Source: Solirubrobacterales bacterium (GTDB taxonomy: Bacteria; Actinomycetota; Thermoleophilia; Solirubrobacterales; Solirubrobacteraceae). From it: a DNA stretch of 13,419 nt. The stretch covers positions 3,552-16,970 of the forward strand of contig PMKB01000186.1 in assembly GCA_003157595.1 (NCBI GenBank). Direction: 5' to 3'. Within the stretch, counting starts at the first letter, position 1. Each line of letters opens with the position of its first letter. This document shows, one piece after another, positions 6,838 to 13,364 of the stretch. Under the pieces are notes generated by a model. The model worked only from the letters and a program-made list of their open reading frames with translations, ran no database searches and was not told where the DNA came from. Both the position numbers and the translations under genes were made by a program.

Positions 6838-7283
6838 GCCCGGTGCGCAATCGGGTCGCCGTGCTGCACGGCGTCAACCTGAACATGCTCGGGCGCCGCG
6901 ATCCTGCGCAGTACGGGACGCTGACGCTGCTCGATCTGGAACGCCGCGTCACCGACTTCGGCCGCGAGCTCGAGCTGGAGGTGCACTGCTTCCAGACCAA
7001 CTCGGAGGCCGAGTTCGTCAAGCATCTGCACGAGCTGCCGGCACGAGCTGACGGCATCCTGCTGAACCCGGGCGCCTGGACCCACTACTCCTGGGCGATC
7101 CACGACGCTCTGGAGATCGCCGCACTGCCGGCGGTCGAGGTGCACCTCTCCAACATCGACGAGCGCGAGCCGTGGCGCAGTATTTCGGTCATTCGCGATC
7201 TCGTCCTCGCCTGCGTCAGCGGGCAGGGCGTCGAGGGTTATCGCGAGGCGCTCGTTCGGCTCAGCAAGGAGCTCGACGGGTGA
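6834..7283 (+). CDS. aroQ: Type II 3-dehydroquinate dehydratase AroQ
   Basis: AroQ dehydrates 3-dehydroquinate to 3-dehydroshikimate, normally as a dodecamer. The ATG at 6834 overlaps the aroKB stop (ATGA); a GTG two codons earlier is also open but less likely. The 149-residue length is standard. Aligned to the Mycobacterium tuberculosis enzyme, the catalytic residues are all present: Arg22 and Tyr27 (LGRRDPAQYG), Asn78 and His84 (NPGAWTH), Asp91, His104, Arg111 and Arg115 (HLSNIDEREPWR). Several neighbouring positions depart from the common form: QTNSE in place of QSNHE, and NPGAWTHYS in place of NPGAYTHTS. These look like a lineage variant, not a loss of function. The stop overlaps the start of the peptidase gene (GTGA). 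Confidence 0.93.
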   Translation: MSPVRNRVAVLHGVNLNMLGRRDPAQYGTLTLLDLERRVTDFGRELELEVHCFQTNSEAEFVKHLHELPARADGILLNPGAWTHYSWAIHDALEIAALPAVEVHLSNIDEREPWRSISVIRDLVLACVSGQGVEGYREALVRLSKELDG

Positions 7284-8356
7284 GCGGCGGGCGGCCGGAG
7301 CGCCTCGGCCGGCTGATCGCCGATGCGCAGCTCGACGCGCTGATCGTCGAGGGCGCAGCCAACCTGCGCTACCTCGCTGGTTACACGGGCTCCAACGGGC
7401 TGGCGCTCGTGCGCGCGGACGGCGGCGGGCGCTTTTACACAGACTTCCGTTACGCCTCACAGGTCGCGGAGGAGGTGGACGACGCGTTCGAGTGCGAGAT
7501 CGTGACCGGCGAGCTCCTCGACGCGATGGCCGGCGCGCTGGGCGCCGGCCGTGTGGGGTTCGACGACACCAGAACGACCGTCAGTCGGCGAGCGAGGCTC
7601 GGCGAGCTGGCAGCTGCGAGCGTCGAGCTGGTCGCGGCCGTGGGCTTGGTCGAACGCATGCGGGCGGTCAAGGACGAGCGTGAGGTCGAGTTGATCGCCG
7701 CCGCGGCAGCGCTGATCGACGAGCTGTTCGGATGGCTGTTCGGCGGGCGCCTGAGCGGTCGTACCGAACGCGAGCTGGCGATCTCGCTGGAGCATGAGAT
7801 GCGGCTGCGGGGGGCCAGCGCGCCGAGCTTCGCATCGATCGTCGCCGGCGGCGCCCACGCCGCGCTGCCGCACGCCCAGCCGCGCGAAGCACCGATCGAG
7901 CCCGGCACGCTGGTGACCTTCGACATCGGCGCCCTGGTCGACGGATACTGCTCAGACTGCACGCGGACCGTCGCCGTCGGGGAGCCCTCCGGGCGGGCCC
8001 GCGAGGTCTACGAGGTCGTGCTGCGCGCCCAGCTCGCCGGACTGGAGGCGATCGCGCCAGGGGTCAGCGGACGCGACGCCGACGCGCAGGCACGCACCGT
8101 GATCGAGCAGGCAGGCTACGGCGAGTTCTTCGGACACGGACTCGGCCACGGTGTGGGACTGGAGATCCACGAGGCGCCACGGCTCTCGCGCATCAGCGGC
8201 GAGCAGGAGCTGGTTGCCGGCAACGTCGTCACGGTCGAGCCCGGGATCTACTTGCCGGGCGAGCTGGGTGTGAGGATCGAGGACCTGACGGTCGTTCGCG
8301 CCGACGGGCCGCAACTACTCAGCAGTTTCACGAAGGAACTGCTGGTACTCGATTGA
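7280..8356 (+). CDS. pepP: M24B-family Xaa-Pro peptidase
   Basis: This is a metal-dependent cytoplasmic peptidase acting on peptides with proline in the second position. The GTG at 7280 overlaps the aroQ stop and gives 358 residues; the frame is open upstream, but that part is out-of-frame aroQ. An N-terminal creatinase-like domain covers about 1-125, and the pita-bread catalytic domain about 130-358. The five metal ligands are visible: Asp215 (TFDIG), Asp226 (CSDCTRT), His290 (GHGLGHGVG), Glu320 (VEPGIY) and Glu334 (VRIEDL), with the conserved His193 and His198 ahead of them. The length suits the short aminopeptidase/dipeptidase (PepP/PepQ) type common beside aroQ and efp; sequence alone does not decide between those activities. 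Its last 29 bases overlap the convergent gene on the - strand. Confidence 0.9.
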   Translation: MSGGRPERLGRLIADAQLDALIVEGAANLRYLAGYTGSNGLALVRADGGGRFYTDFRYASQVAEEVDDAFECEIVTGELLDAMAGALGAGRVGFDDTRTTVSRRARLGELAAASVELVAAVGLVERMRAVKDEREVELIAAAAALIDELFGWLFGGRLSGRTERELAISLEHEMRLRGASAPSFASIVAGGAHAALPHAQPREAPIEPGTLVTFDIGALVDGYCSDCTRTVAVGEPSGRAREVYEVVLRAQLAGLEAIAPGVSGRDADAQARTVIEQAGYGEFFGHGLGHGVGLEIHEAPRLSRISGEQELVAGNVVTVEPGIYLPGELGVRIEDLTVVRADGPQLLSSFTKELLVLD

Positions 8357-9590
8357 GCAGCGTGGCAGTGCGCTCCGCTCTACGCAGCGGGCGCAGCCGG
8401 TAGACGGCCGCCGCCAGCGCCGCGAGCGTGAGCGTCGCCGGGAGCAGGAACGAGACCGCCTGGGCGTCGACTCCGATGTGGTTGGGGAGATACCAGAAGA
8501 TCAGCCACGTCGCGGCGGTCGCTGCGGCGGCGCCGATCGGCAGGCGCCGCGCGACCGTGGTCTCCCAGGCAAGCAGGGCGAAGATGAACGGGAGCGGGTA
8601 GTAGACGACGTCCCACGGGTCCAGCCAGCAGCGCAGCAGCATCAGCAGGGCCAGCAGCAGCAGCGCGTCGGCCGGGCGCGTGCGGCGCCGCACCGCCAGC
8701 AGCGTCAGTGGCAGGCCGAGCCAGACGATCAACATGTGCGCTCGGCCCCCGAGCCACGGCGGAGGAATGCGGAAACCGCGGGCGATCGAGCCGAGCATCG
8801 ACCCCACCCAGTGCCCGCGCGAGCCGAAGAACCAGAACACTTGCCACGGGTGAAAGATGGCGCCCGTGTCGGCCACGACCAGCCGGCCGGTGCCGGCGGT
8901 CACGCTCACCGACGACAGCAGCATCGGCGCGACCAAAGCAGCTGCGACGGCGCCCGCGACGATCAGGCTGCGCCAGCGGTGGGCCGGCAGCGCAACAAGC
9001 ACCGGGCCGATCGCCAGCAGCGCCCACTGCTTGTTGGCGATCGCCAGTCCGAGCGCCACGGCCGCCAGGTTCGCGCGGCCGCGCTGTGCCAGCAGCACCG
9101 CCGCCACGCACAGCGCCCCGCCCAGCAGCTCCTCCGGGTGCCCGGTCTGGAGCGCTCGGTAGCTGATCGGGTTGGCGGCGCACAGAAGCAGCGCCAGTGC
9201 GGCGGCGGCCAGGCGTCCGCCGGCCAGGCGCAGATTCACGGCCAGCCAGACGCCGAGTGCGCCGATCGCCAGCAGGCAGGGCAGAGCGCCGAGCCGATAG
9301 ATCAGCAGAGCGCTGCCGCCGGTCAGGCTGCCGGGGAGCGCGAACGGTGCCCGCAACAGCAGCGAGGCGCCGTAGGAAGGCGCGCCCTGGAGAAATTCGG
9401 TGATGTGGCCGTGGAGCAGGGCCGTCATGCTCGGCGCCGCCTCCGTGGCGTAATCGTTCAGCGCGACGTTCCACCACCACCCCCACAGCAGCGCGACCGT
9501 CGTTCCCACAGCAAGCGCGCTCCACAGCGCGATCTCACGACGCGAGACCGCTCTGGCCACGGGCAGCTGGTCGCGATGGCGCGCGGTCAC
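8328..9590 (-). CDS. Multi-pass membrane glycosyltransferase, GT87-like (downstream paralogue)
   Basis: A polytopic membrane protein of 420 residues starts at GTG 9590. It has roughly 10-12 hydrophobic helices. The first outer loop carries NDYATEAAP (Asp46, Glu50), where GT-C glycosyltransferases place their catalytic acidic residues. HPEELLG lies at 151-157, NKQWALLAIGP near 186-196, and DPWDVVYYPLPFIFALLAWE towards the C-terminus. The run of helix, Arg-Gly loop, Gly-rich helix, Lys and RWR resembles family GT87 (DUF2029), whose known members transfer mannose from polyprenyl-phosphate-mannose outside the membrane; the substrate here is unknown. It overlaps the upstream paralogue by GTGA (9587-9590), so the two are probably translated together. 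Its 3' end overlaps pepP tail to tail. The frame stays open further upstream, but that part is a shadow of the paralogue. Confidence 0.62.
   Translation of the reverse strand: MTARHRDQLPVARAVSRREIALWSALAVGTTVALLWGWWWNVALNDYATEAAPSMTALLHGHITEFLQGAPSYGASLLLRAPFALPGSLTGGSALLIYRLGALPCLLAIGALGVWLAVNLRLAGGRLAAAALALLLCAANPISYRALQTGHPEELLGGALCVAAVLLAQRGRANLAAVALGLAIANKQWALLAIGPVLVALPAHRWRSLIVAGAVAAALVAPMLLSSVSVTAGTGRLVVADTGAIFHPWQVFWFFGSRGHWVGSMLGSIARGFRIPPPWLGGRAHMLIVWLGLPLTLLAVRRRTRPADALLLLALLMLLRCWLDPWDVVYYPLPFIFALLAWETTVARRLPIGAAAATAATWLIFWYLPNHIGVDAQAVSFLLPATLTLAALAAAVYRLRPLRRAERTATLLNRVPAVPS
8971..9047. repeat. Near-identical 77-bp segment shared by the two paralogues (copy 1)
   Basis: These 77 bases differ from 10251-10327 at only three positions, while the flanking coding sequence is clearly diverged. 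It encodes the NKQW to RWR portion on the - strand. Such a sharply bounded identical patch points to gene conversion or to very strong constraint at the nucleotide level. Confidence 0.85.
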
Positions 9591-10837
9591 ACAGTCGATA
9601 TCGGCGCGGTGTTTGGAGCGCTTGAGCGCTGCCGAGGTGCCGTGCTCAGGACTCGGCGCGATCGCACGCCGGGGGCAAACAGCGCGATTGCCAGTGCGAG
9701 CAGCGTGGGCATCGCGGCGATCAGGAAGACGGCGGCCTGGGCGTCCGCCGAGATGTGCTCGGGAGCGACGATGAACACCAGCCAGACGACGAGGCTTGCG
9801 GCCAGTGCCAGGACCGGCGGGCGGCGGCGGTCGAGGCACTCCCAGGCGAGCAGGGCAAAGATGAACGGGAGCGGGTAGTACACCGTGTCCCAGGTGTCGA
9901 ACGCGAAGCGGATCGCCAGCAGGAAGGCGAGCAGGAGCATCGCGTCGGTGCGTCGGCGGAACACCGCGAGCAGGGTGACCGGCACCGCGAGCGCGACGAT
10001 CAGGGGGTGGTCGATGCTCTGGATCCAGGCGGGAGGCATTCGATAGCCGACCTTGACGACACCAAAGGTGTCGCGGACCGTCTGCCCGTGCGACCCGAGA
10101 AACCACCACAGTTGCCACGGCTGGAAGATCGTGCCGCCGCTCGAGACCGCCAGTGCTCCAGGCACGCCTGAGGACGTCTGGCCGACGTGGGCCGAGAGCC
10201 ACAGCGGAAAGTAGAAGCATGCGGCGAGCGCGCCCGCGATGGCGCTCGCGCGCCAGCGGTGGGCCGGCAGCGCAACAAGCACCGGGCCGATCGCCAGCAG
10301 TGCCCACTGCTTGTTGACAATCGCCAGGCCGAGCAGGATGCCCGACCAGCTCGCATGGCCACGCTGAGCGGCGAGCACCGCAGCCACGCACAGCACTGCG
10401 CCGAGCAGCTCCTCGGCGTGCCCGTCCTGCAGCGCGTAGAGCGTCACCGGGTTGACGACGCACAGCCCCAGGGCTGTGGCCCGGGCGAGCCGTCCGTGGC
10501 CGATCTCCCGCATCCGCGCGACTAGCCACACCGCCAGCAGCGCCGCGGCGGCCAGACACGGAATCGACACTGCCTGGTAGACGGCGAGGGCGCCGCCGCC
10601 CCACAGGCCGGGGATCAGCGCGAACGGGGCACGCAGCTCGAGCGAACCGCCGTAGCCGGGTGCCAGTTGCAGGAACTGCAACACATGGCCCGCGGTGAGC
10701 GCGTCGTAGGCCGGCGCGACCTCGGAGGCATAATCGTTCCAGCCGAACCCGTACAGGGTGAGGAACGACATCGCCCACACGCCCAATGCCGCGAATGCGA
10801 GCGCGGGTCCGTGGTCGCGCACGCGCAGCCTGGTCAC
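9587..10837 (-). CDS. Multi-pass membrane glycosyltransferase, GT87-like (upstream paralogue)
   Basis: This is a 416-residue polytopic membrane protein starting at GTG 10837 (MTRLRVRDHG). It is clearly a paralogue of the gene that follows it: both share the outer-loop motif NDYA-x-E-x-AP (Asp35 and Glu39 here), LRAPFAL, H-x-EELLG, NKQWALLAIGP, PAHRWR and YYPLPFIFALLAWE in the same order. The hydrophobic profile and acidic first loop fit a GT-C fold, with GT87 the closest family by pattern. A role in extracytoplasmic glycan or lipid-linked sugar assembly is an inference. It is the first gene of a two-gene - strand unit, divergent from the presenilin-like gene, with a 104-bp shared upstream region. 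No Shine-Dalgarno sequence is evident before the GTG. Confidence 0.62.
   Translation of the reverse strand: MTRLRVRDHGPALAFAALGVWAMSFLTLYGFGWNDYASEVAPAYDALTAGHVLQFLQLAPGYGGSLELRAPFALIPGLWGGGALAVYQAVSIPCLAAAALLAVWLVARMREIGHGRLARATALGLCVVNPVTLYALQDGHAEELLGAVLCVAAVLAAQRGHASWSGILLGLAIVNKQWALLAIGPVLVALPAHRWRASAIAGALAACFYFPLWLSAHVGQTSSGVPGALAVSSGGTIFQPWQLWWFLGSHGQTVRDTFGVVKVGYRMPPAWIQSIDHPLIVALAVPVTLLAVFRRRTDAMLLLAFLLAIRFAFDTWDTVYYPLPFIFALLAWECLDRRRPPVLALAASLVVWLVFIVAPEHISADAQAAVFLIAAMPTLLALAIALFAPGVRSRRVLSTAPRQRSSAPNTAPISTV
10251..10327. repeat. Near-identical 77-bp segment shared by the two paralogues (copy 2)
   Basis: This is the partner of the copy at 8971-9047, in direct orientation about 1.28 kb away. 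Three mismatches were counted by eye, one near the middle and two close together near the right end. Confidence 0.85.
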
Positions 10838-10903
10838 GCAGTCCTTATCGGTGTAATCGCGGGCTCGCTTGAGGTGCCTGGGCCCGCCGGCCGGGCGTTT
10901 GCG

Positions 10904-10925
10904 CGCCGGCCGGCGCCGGCCGGCG
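10904..10925. promoter_or_regulatory. Perfect 22-bp GC-only palindrome in the divergent intergenic region
   Basis: The 22 bases are their own reverse complement, centred on GGCGCC, and consist only of C and G. A smaller hairpin lies just before it (GCCCG at 10882-10886 pairing with CGGGC at 10892-10896). The palindrome ends 16 bases before the start of the presenilin-like gene. It lies between two divergent units, so it could be an operator for both or a hairpin in the leader of the + strand transcript. No T-run follows, so it does not look like a classical terminator. Confidence 0.45.
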
Positions 10926-10941
10926 TGCGGCGATCGCCGCG

Positions 10942-11739
10942 GTGCTCCATCCTGGGTTCGTGCCCTCGTTCGCAGTCTCGATCTGCGTGCTGTCGCTCGT
11001 TCAGGCCGGACTGGTCATGTGGCCGGCACCGCGCGAGATCCCGGCGCTCGCGCGCTTGCGCAGCGGCTGGTGGGCGGCGATCCCGGCCGCGTCGGTTGCC
11101 GGCTTCGTGTTCGCTGAGCGGGCGCTCGGAGGCCTGGCCGACGGCCTCACCTACCTCGCCCTGATCGCCGTGCCGCTTCTTGCGGCGCTGGGTCTCGGCT
11201 GGGCAATGCGGCGCAGCCGGCCGTGGTTTGCGCCCGTCGCCGCGCTGCTCTTCGCGCTGGCCTGGGCCGACCGCCAGGGCCTGGCAGGTGAGACTGCCGG
11301 CCTGGCGCTGGACGCGCTGTCCTGCGTTTCACTGGCGGTGTTGCTCGTGGCGGTCAGCCCCCGCGTTCTGGTCAAGCTCGGGATCGTCGCGATGGCGGTC
11401 GTGGACAGCTGGCTGGTGCTCAGCGACCTGCTGGCGGCCCCCAACGGAGCGCTCAATGCCGCGGCGCCCCTCGCGCACCTGCCGCAACTGCAGCGGGTTG
11501 TGTTCGGCTCGGCGGTGATGGGGTACGGCGACGTCTTCGTCGCCGCGTTGCTCGGGGCTCTGCTCGCGACCCAGCCCGGGCTCGCCCGCCGTGGTGCGGC
11601 GGTCGCGGCGCTCATCGGCCTCGCCTTCGACCTGCTGTTCCTGGCGGTCCGCGAGTTGCCTGCGACCGTGCCGATCGCGCTGACGCTGGCGATCCTCGAG
11701 CTGGGCGCGATCGTCGCACGGGGTCGCGCCCAGCGGTAG
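10942..11739 (+). CDS. Nine-helix presenilin/SPP-like intramembrane aspartyl protease candidate
   Basis: This is a 265-residue, almost entirely hydrophobic protein with nine predicted membrane segments (about 6-27, 43-64, 69-89, 95-109, 121-139, 142-164, 186-209, 216-237, 240-258). Features of clan AD (GxGD) proteases sit in the right helices: Asp155 in TM6 (MAVVDSWLVL), GYGD at 194-197 in TM7, and LPATVPIALTL at 239-249, matching presenilin LPALPISI with its PAL motif before the last helix. The GYGD-to-PA gap is 43 residues, close to the 48 of human presenilin 1. Such enzymes cut membrane helices inside the bilayer. The usual Tyr before the first Asp is Val, and PAL is PAT. The alternative is the A24 prepilin peptidase family, which also has GxGD, but the nine helices and PAL-like motif favour A22. 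GTG 10942 is the longest start; GTG 10960 is also possible. Confidence 0.6.
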   Translation: MLHPGFVPSFAVSICVLSLVQAGLVMWPAPREIPALARLRSGWWAAIPAASVAGFVFAERALGGLADGLTYLALIAVPLLAALGLGWAMRRSRPWFAPVAALLFALAWADRQGLAGETAGLALDALSCVSLAVLLVAVSPRVLVKLGIVAMAVVDSWLVLSDLLAAPNGALNAAAPLAHLPQLQRVVFGSAVMGYGDVFVAALLGALLATQPGLARRGAAVAALIGLAFDLLFLAVRELPATVPIALTLAILELGAIVARGRAQR

Positions 11740-11822
11740 CCGTGCCACCAAGCCCGATCAGAATGCGACTACGGGCGCACTTCTACCAGCCGCGCCTCGC
11801 GGCCCGCGCTTACCGGGCGCAG

Positions 11823-11836
11823 GCCGTCCGGACGGC
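11823..11836. terminator. 14-bp palindrome between convergent genes, possible bidirectional terminator
   Basis: GCCGTCCGGACGGC is a perfect inverted repeat in the 102-bp gap between the stop of the presenilin-like gene (11739) and the stop of the - strand ABM-like gene (11842). A hairpin here could end transcription from both sides. There is no T-run on either strand, so an intrinsic terminator is uncertain. Confidence 0.35.
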
Positions 11837-11841
11837 GCCGC

Positions 11842-12120
11842 CTAGTGAGGGAAGTACTCGTGCACCGAGAACTCGTGCACCTCCGGCTGGCTGGTGATAC
11901 CGGTTGCAGCCGCCGCGGGTCCGATGCGCTCTGCCGCGAAGCGGTCGAAGTGTGCGCGCGACTCCCAGAAGTCGAGGACCCCCCAGCCGCCATCCACGGG
12001 ACCGGACGCGTGAAAGATGAGTCCGTCCGGGGGATTGCCGCCCGGGTCGATTGCCGCGTTGAGCCGGTCGACCTGCTCGGCCGTCCACCCGTCGCCCTTC
12101 AAGCGAATTCCTACAGCCAT
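11842..12120 (-). CDS. Small ABM-like dimeric alpha/beta-barrel protein
   Basis: The protein is 92 residues with no membrane segment or signal peptide. The pattern GLIFHASGPVDGGWGVLDFW at 33-52, followed by ES-RAHFDRFAAERIGPA and a C-terminal strand ending EFSVHEYF, is typical of small stand-alone proteins of the antibiotic-biosynthesis-monooxygenase-like (dimeric alpha/beta barrel) superfamily. Members include quinol and haem mono-oxygenases and many of unknown role. No cofactor residue can be named here, so the activity is open. The ATG is well supported by a GAGGAGA ribosome binding site at 12125-12131, the clearest Shine-Dalgarno in this window. It is transcribed divergently from efp across a 93-bp gap and stands alone. 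Confidence 0.7.
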   Translation of the reverse strand: MAVGIRLKGDGWTAEQVDRLNAAIDPGGNPPDGLIFHASGPVDGGWGVLDFWESRAHFDRFAAERIGPAAAATGITSQPEVHEFSVHEYFPH

Positions 12121-12124
12121 CGTG

Positions 12125-12131
12125 TCTCCTC
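12125..12131 (-). promoter_or_regulatory. Ribosome binding site of the ABM-like gene
   Basis: GAGGAGA on the - strand lies about five bases before the ATG at 12120 and fixes this start. It contrasts with aroC and efp, which have no such site. A possible -10 box, TACAGT, is at 12147-12152 on the same strand, which would leave a leader of about 20 bases. Confidence 0.6.
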
Positions 12132-12199
12132 AGTTTGGATGGCGCGACTGTACGCCGATCGAGAACCCGCGTTGGAATAAGTTCGCGACGCCCCGCGCG

Positions 12200-12205
12200 T
12201 AGACT
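12200..12205 (+). promoter_or_regulatory. Probable -10 box (TAGACT) of a leaderless efp promoter
   Basis: TAGACT ends eight bases before the efp ATG, which lacks a Shine-Dalgarno sequence. The identical hexamer at nearly the same distance lies before aroC. Transcription would start at or within one or two bases of the ATG. A -35 element is not obvious. Confidence 0.5.
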
Positions 12206-12213
12206 GGCGCGAC

Positions 12214-12774
12214 ATGATCAACACGAATCAGTTCAAGAACGGCAATCACATCGACGTGGACGGTGTGGTCTTCAAGATCCTCGAGTTTCAGCACGTCAAG
12301 CCCGGCAAGGGTGGTGCGTTCGTGCGAACCAAGCTGCGCCGCACCTCCGACGGAGCGGTGATCGACCGCACCTTCCGCGCCGGGGAGAAGTTCCGCGCGG
12401 TTCGCACCGAGACGCGCCACATGCAGTTCCTCTACGCCGAACGGGGAGGGGCGCATTTCATGGATCTCAGTTCCTACGAGCAGCTCGAGATTGCGGAGAC
12501 CACGCTGGCCGAGGCGCTGCAATGGACGCGACCGAATGACGAGGTCGACGTTCTGTTCATCGACGGGGAGCCGGTCGACCTGCAGCTGCCCAGCGCCGTC
12601 GACCTCGAGGTCCGCGACACCGAGCCCGGCGTGCGTGGCGATACGGCGTCGGGCGGCGGGACCAAGCCCGCGCTGCTCGAAACTGGGGCCGAGGTGAACG
12701 TGCCCCTGTTCGTCAACATCGGCGACCGCGTCCGCGTCGACACGCGCAGCGGCGACTACGTGTCGCGCGCGTGA
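12214..12774 (+). CDS. efp: Translation elongation factor P
   Basis: EF-P binds ribosomes stalled on consecutive prolines and promotes peptide bond formation. The 186-residue protein has the standard three beta-barrel domains: I about 1-64, II about 66-126 and III about 128-186. The tip loop of domain I reads [10 protein letters not shown], with Lys32 at the position that reaches the peptidyl-transferase centre. No modification enzyme gene (epmA, earP or ymfI-type) is visible in the window, so whether Lys32 is modified cannot be judged. The C-terminal domain ends with the typical [12 protein letters not shown]. It starts directly behind a leaderless promoter box and is followed, after 173 bases, by nusB, a conserved neighbour in Gram-positive bacteria. 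Confidence 0.97.
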   Translation: MINTNQFKNGNHIDVDGVVFKILEFQHVKPGKGGAFVRTKLRRTSDGAVIDRTFRAGEKFRAVRTETRHMQFLYAERGGAHFMDLSSYEQLEIAETTLAEALQWTRPNDEVDVLFIDGEPVDLQLPSAVDLEVRDTEPGVRGDTASGGGTKPALLETGAEVNVPLFVNIGDRVRVDTRSGDYVSRA

Positions 12775-12809
12775 TCTAGTGGGCTTCCCTGGAATGTTTC
12801 AGAGTGAAC

Positions 12810-12829
12810 GGCGGCGTCTGGGCGCCGCC
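12810..12829 (+). terminator. GC-rich hairpin between efp and nusB
   Basis: GGCGGCG at 12810-12816 can pair with CGCCGCC at 12823-12829 around a six-base loop. No T-run follows. It could be a weak terminator after efp or a structure in the nusB leader. The rest of the 12775-12947 gap is GC-rich with short inverted repeats such as AGGGC/GCCCT, and no clear promoter. Confidence 0.3.
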
Positions 12830-12947
12830 TGGCGGCGTCTTCGGTCCCGGCAGGGCAACCGCCCTTGCCCGTTCCCCGCGTCCCACCCAGTCGACGCCGG
12901 CCAGTCGCCGCTTCCGGCACAACGTCCCGGGAAGACCGACTAGGCCC

Positions 12948-13364
12948 GTGCGCCGCAGCGAGCAACGGCGCGCGGCGGTGATTGCGGCCTACCAGCACGA
13001 CCTCACCGGGCAGCCGCTCGCGGAGGCGCTGGGTCGGGACGCGGCGCCGTTCACCCGCGCCCTGGCGTGGGCGGCCGTCGAGCGGGCGCCCGAGTTCGAT
13101 GAGCTGATCGGCGACCACGCCCACGGCTGGACGATCGAACGGATCGCGCCGCTGGAGCGCAACATCCTGCGTGTGGCGCTGGTGGAGATGCTCTACGGCG
13201 ACGCTGTCCCCGCCGATCAGCCGATCTCGCCTGAGGGCGCGATCGACGAGGCGGTGCAGAGCGCCAAGACCTTCTGCGGTGCGGACGCGCCGGGCTTCGT
13301 CAACGGCATTCTCGATGCGATCCTCCGCGAGGTGCGCGAGAATGCTCGGTATGAGCACTCCTGA
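12948..13364 (+). CDS. nusB: Transcription antitermination factor NusB
   Basis: NusB pairs with NusE (ribosomal protein S10) on boxA RNA and supports antitermination in rRNA operons. From the GTG at 12948 it is 138 residues, a normal length, beginning MRRSEQRRAAVIAAYQHDLTG, the usual first helix of NusB. The C-terminal half carries the family core: W-x-IERIAPLERNILRVALVEM, followed by GAIDEAVQSAKTFCGADA and FVNGILDAI. An in-frame ATG at 12804 would add 48 Pro/Arg/Gly-rich residues that do not resemble NusB, so it is rejected as the start. No Shine-Dalgarno sequence is evident before the GTG. The end overlaps the next gene by 14 bases, which suggests coupling. Confidence 0.92.
   Translation: MRRSEQRRAAVIAAYQHDLTGQPLAEALGRDAAPFTRALAWAAVERAPEFDELIGDHAHGWTIERIAPLERNILRVALVEMLYGDAVPADQPISPEGAIDEAVQSAKTFCGADAPGFVNGILDAILREVRENARYEHS

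Noticed and set aside
8478-9878. Long open frame on the + strand opposite the glycosyltransferase genes
   Set aside because: The product is Gln/Arg/Ala-rich and low in complexity. The opposite strand encodes two clear membrane proteins with matching motifs.
8328-10778. A single 816-codon frame on the - strand
   Set aside because: The upstream half (beyond 9590) is an out-of-frame shadow of the upstream paralogue, Arg/Pro-rich and unlike a membrane protein. The real start is GTG 9590, overlapping the upstream stop and matching the paralogue's start region.
11740-11841. Gap between convergent genes checked for a tRNA or small RNA gene
   Set aside because: No cloverleaf arms or T-loop GTTC consensus could be traced; only a 14-bp palindrome is present.
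12804-12947. N-terminal extension of NusB by 48 residues
   Set aside because: The extension is Pro/Arg/Gly-rich and includes the hairpin region; NusB homologues begin at the helix that starts with GTG 12948.
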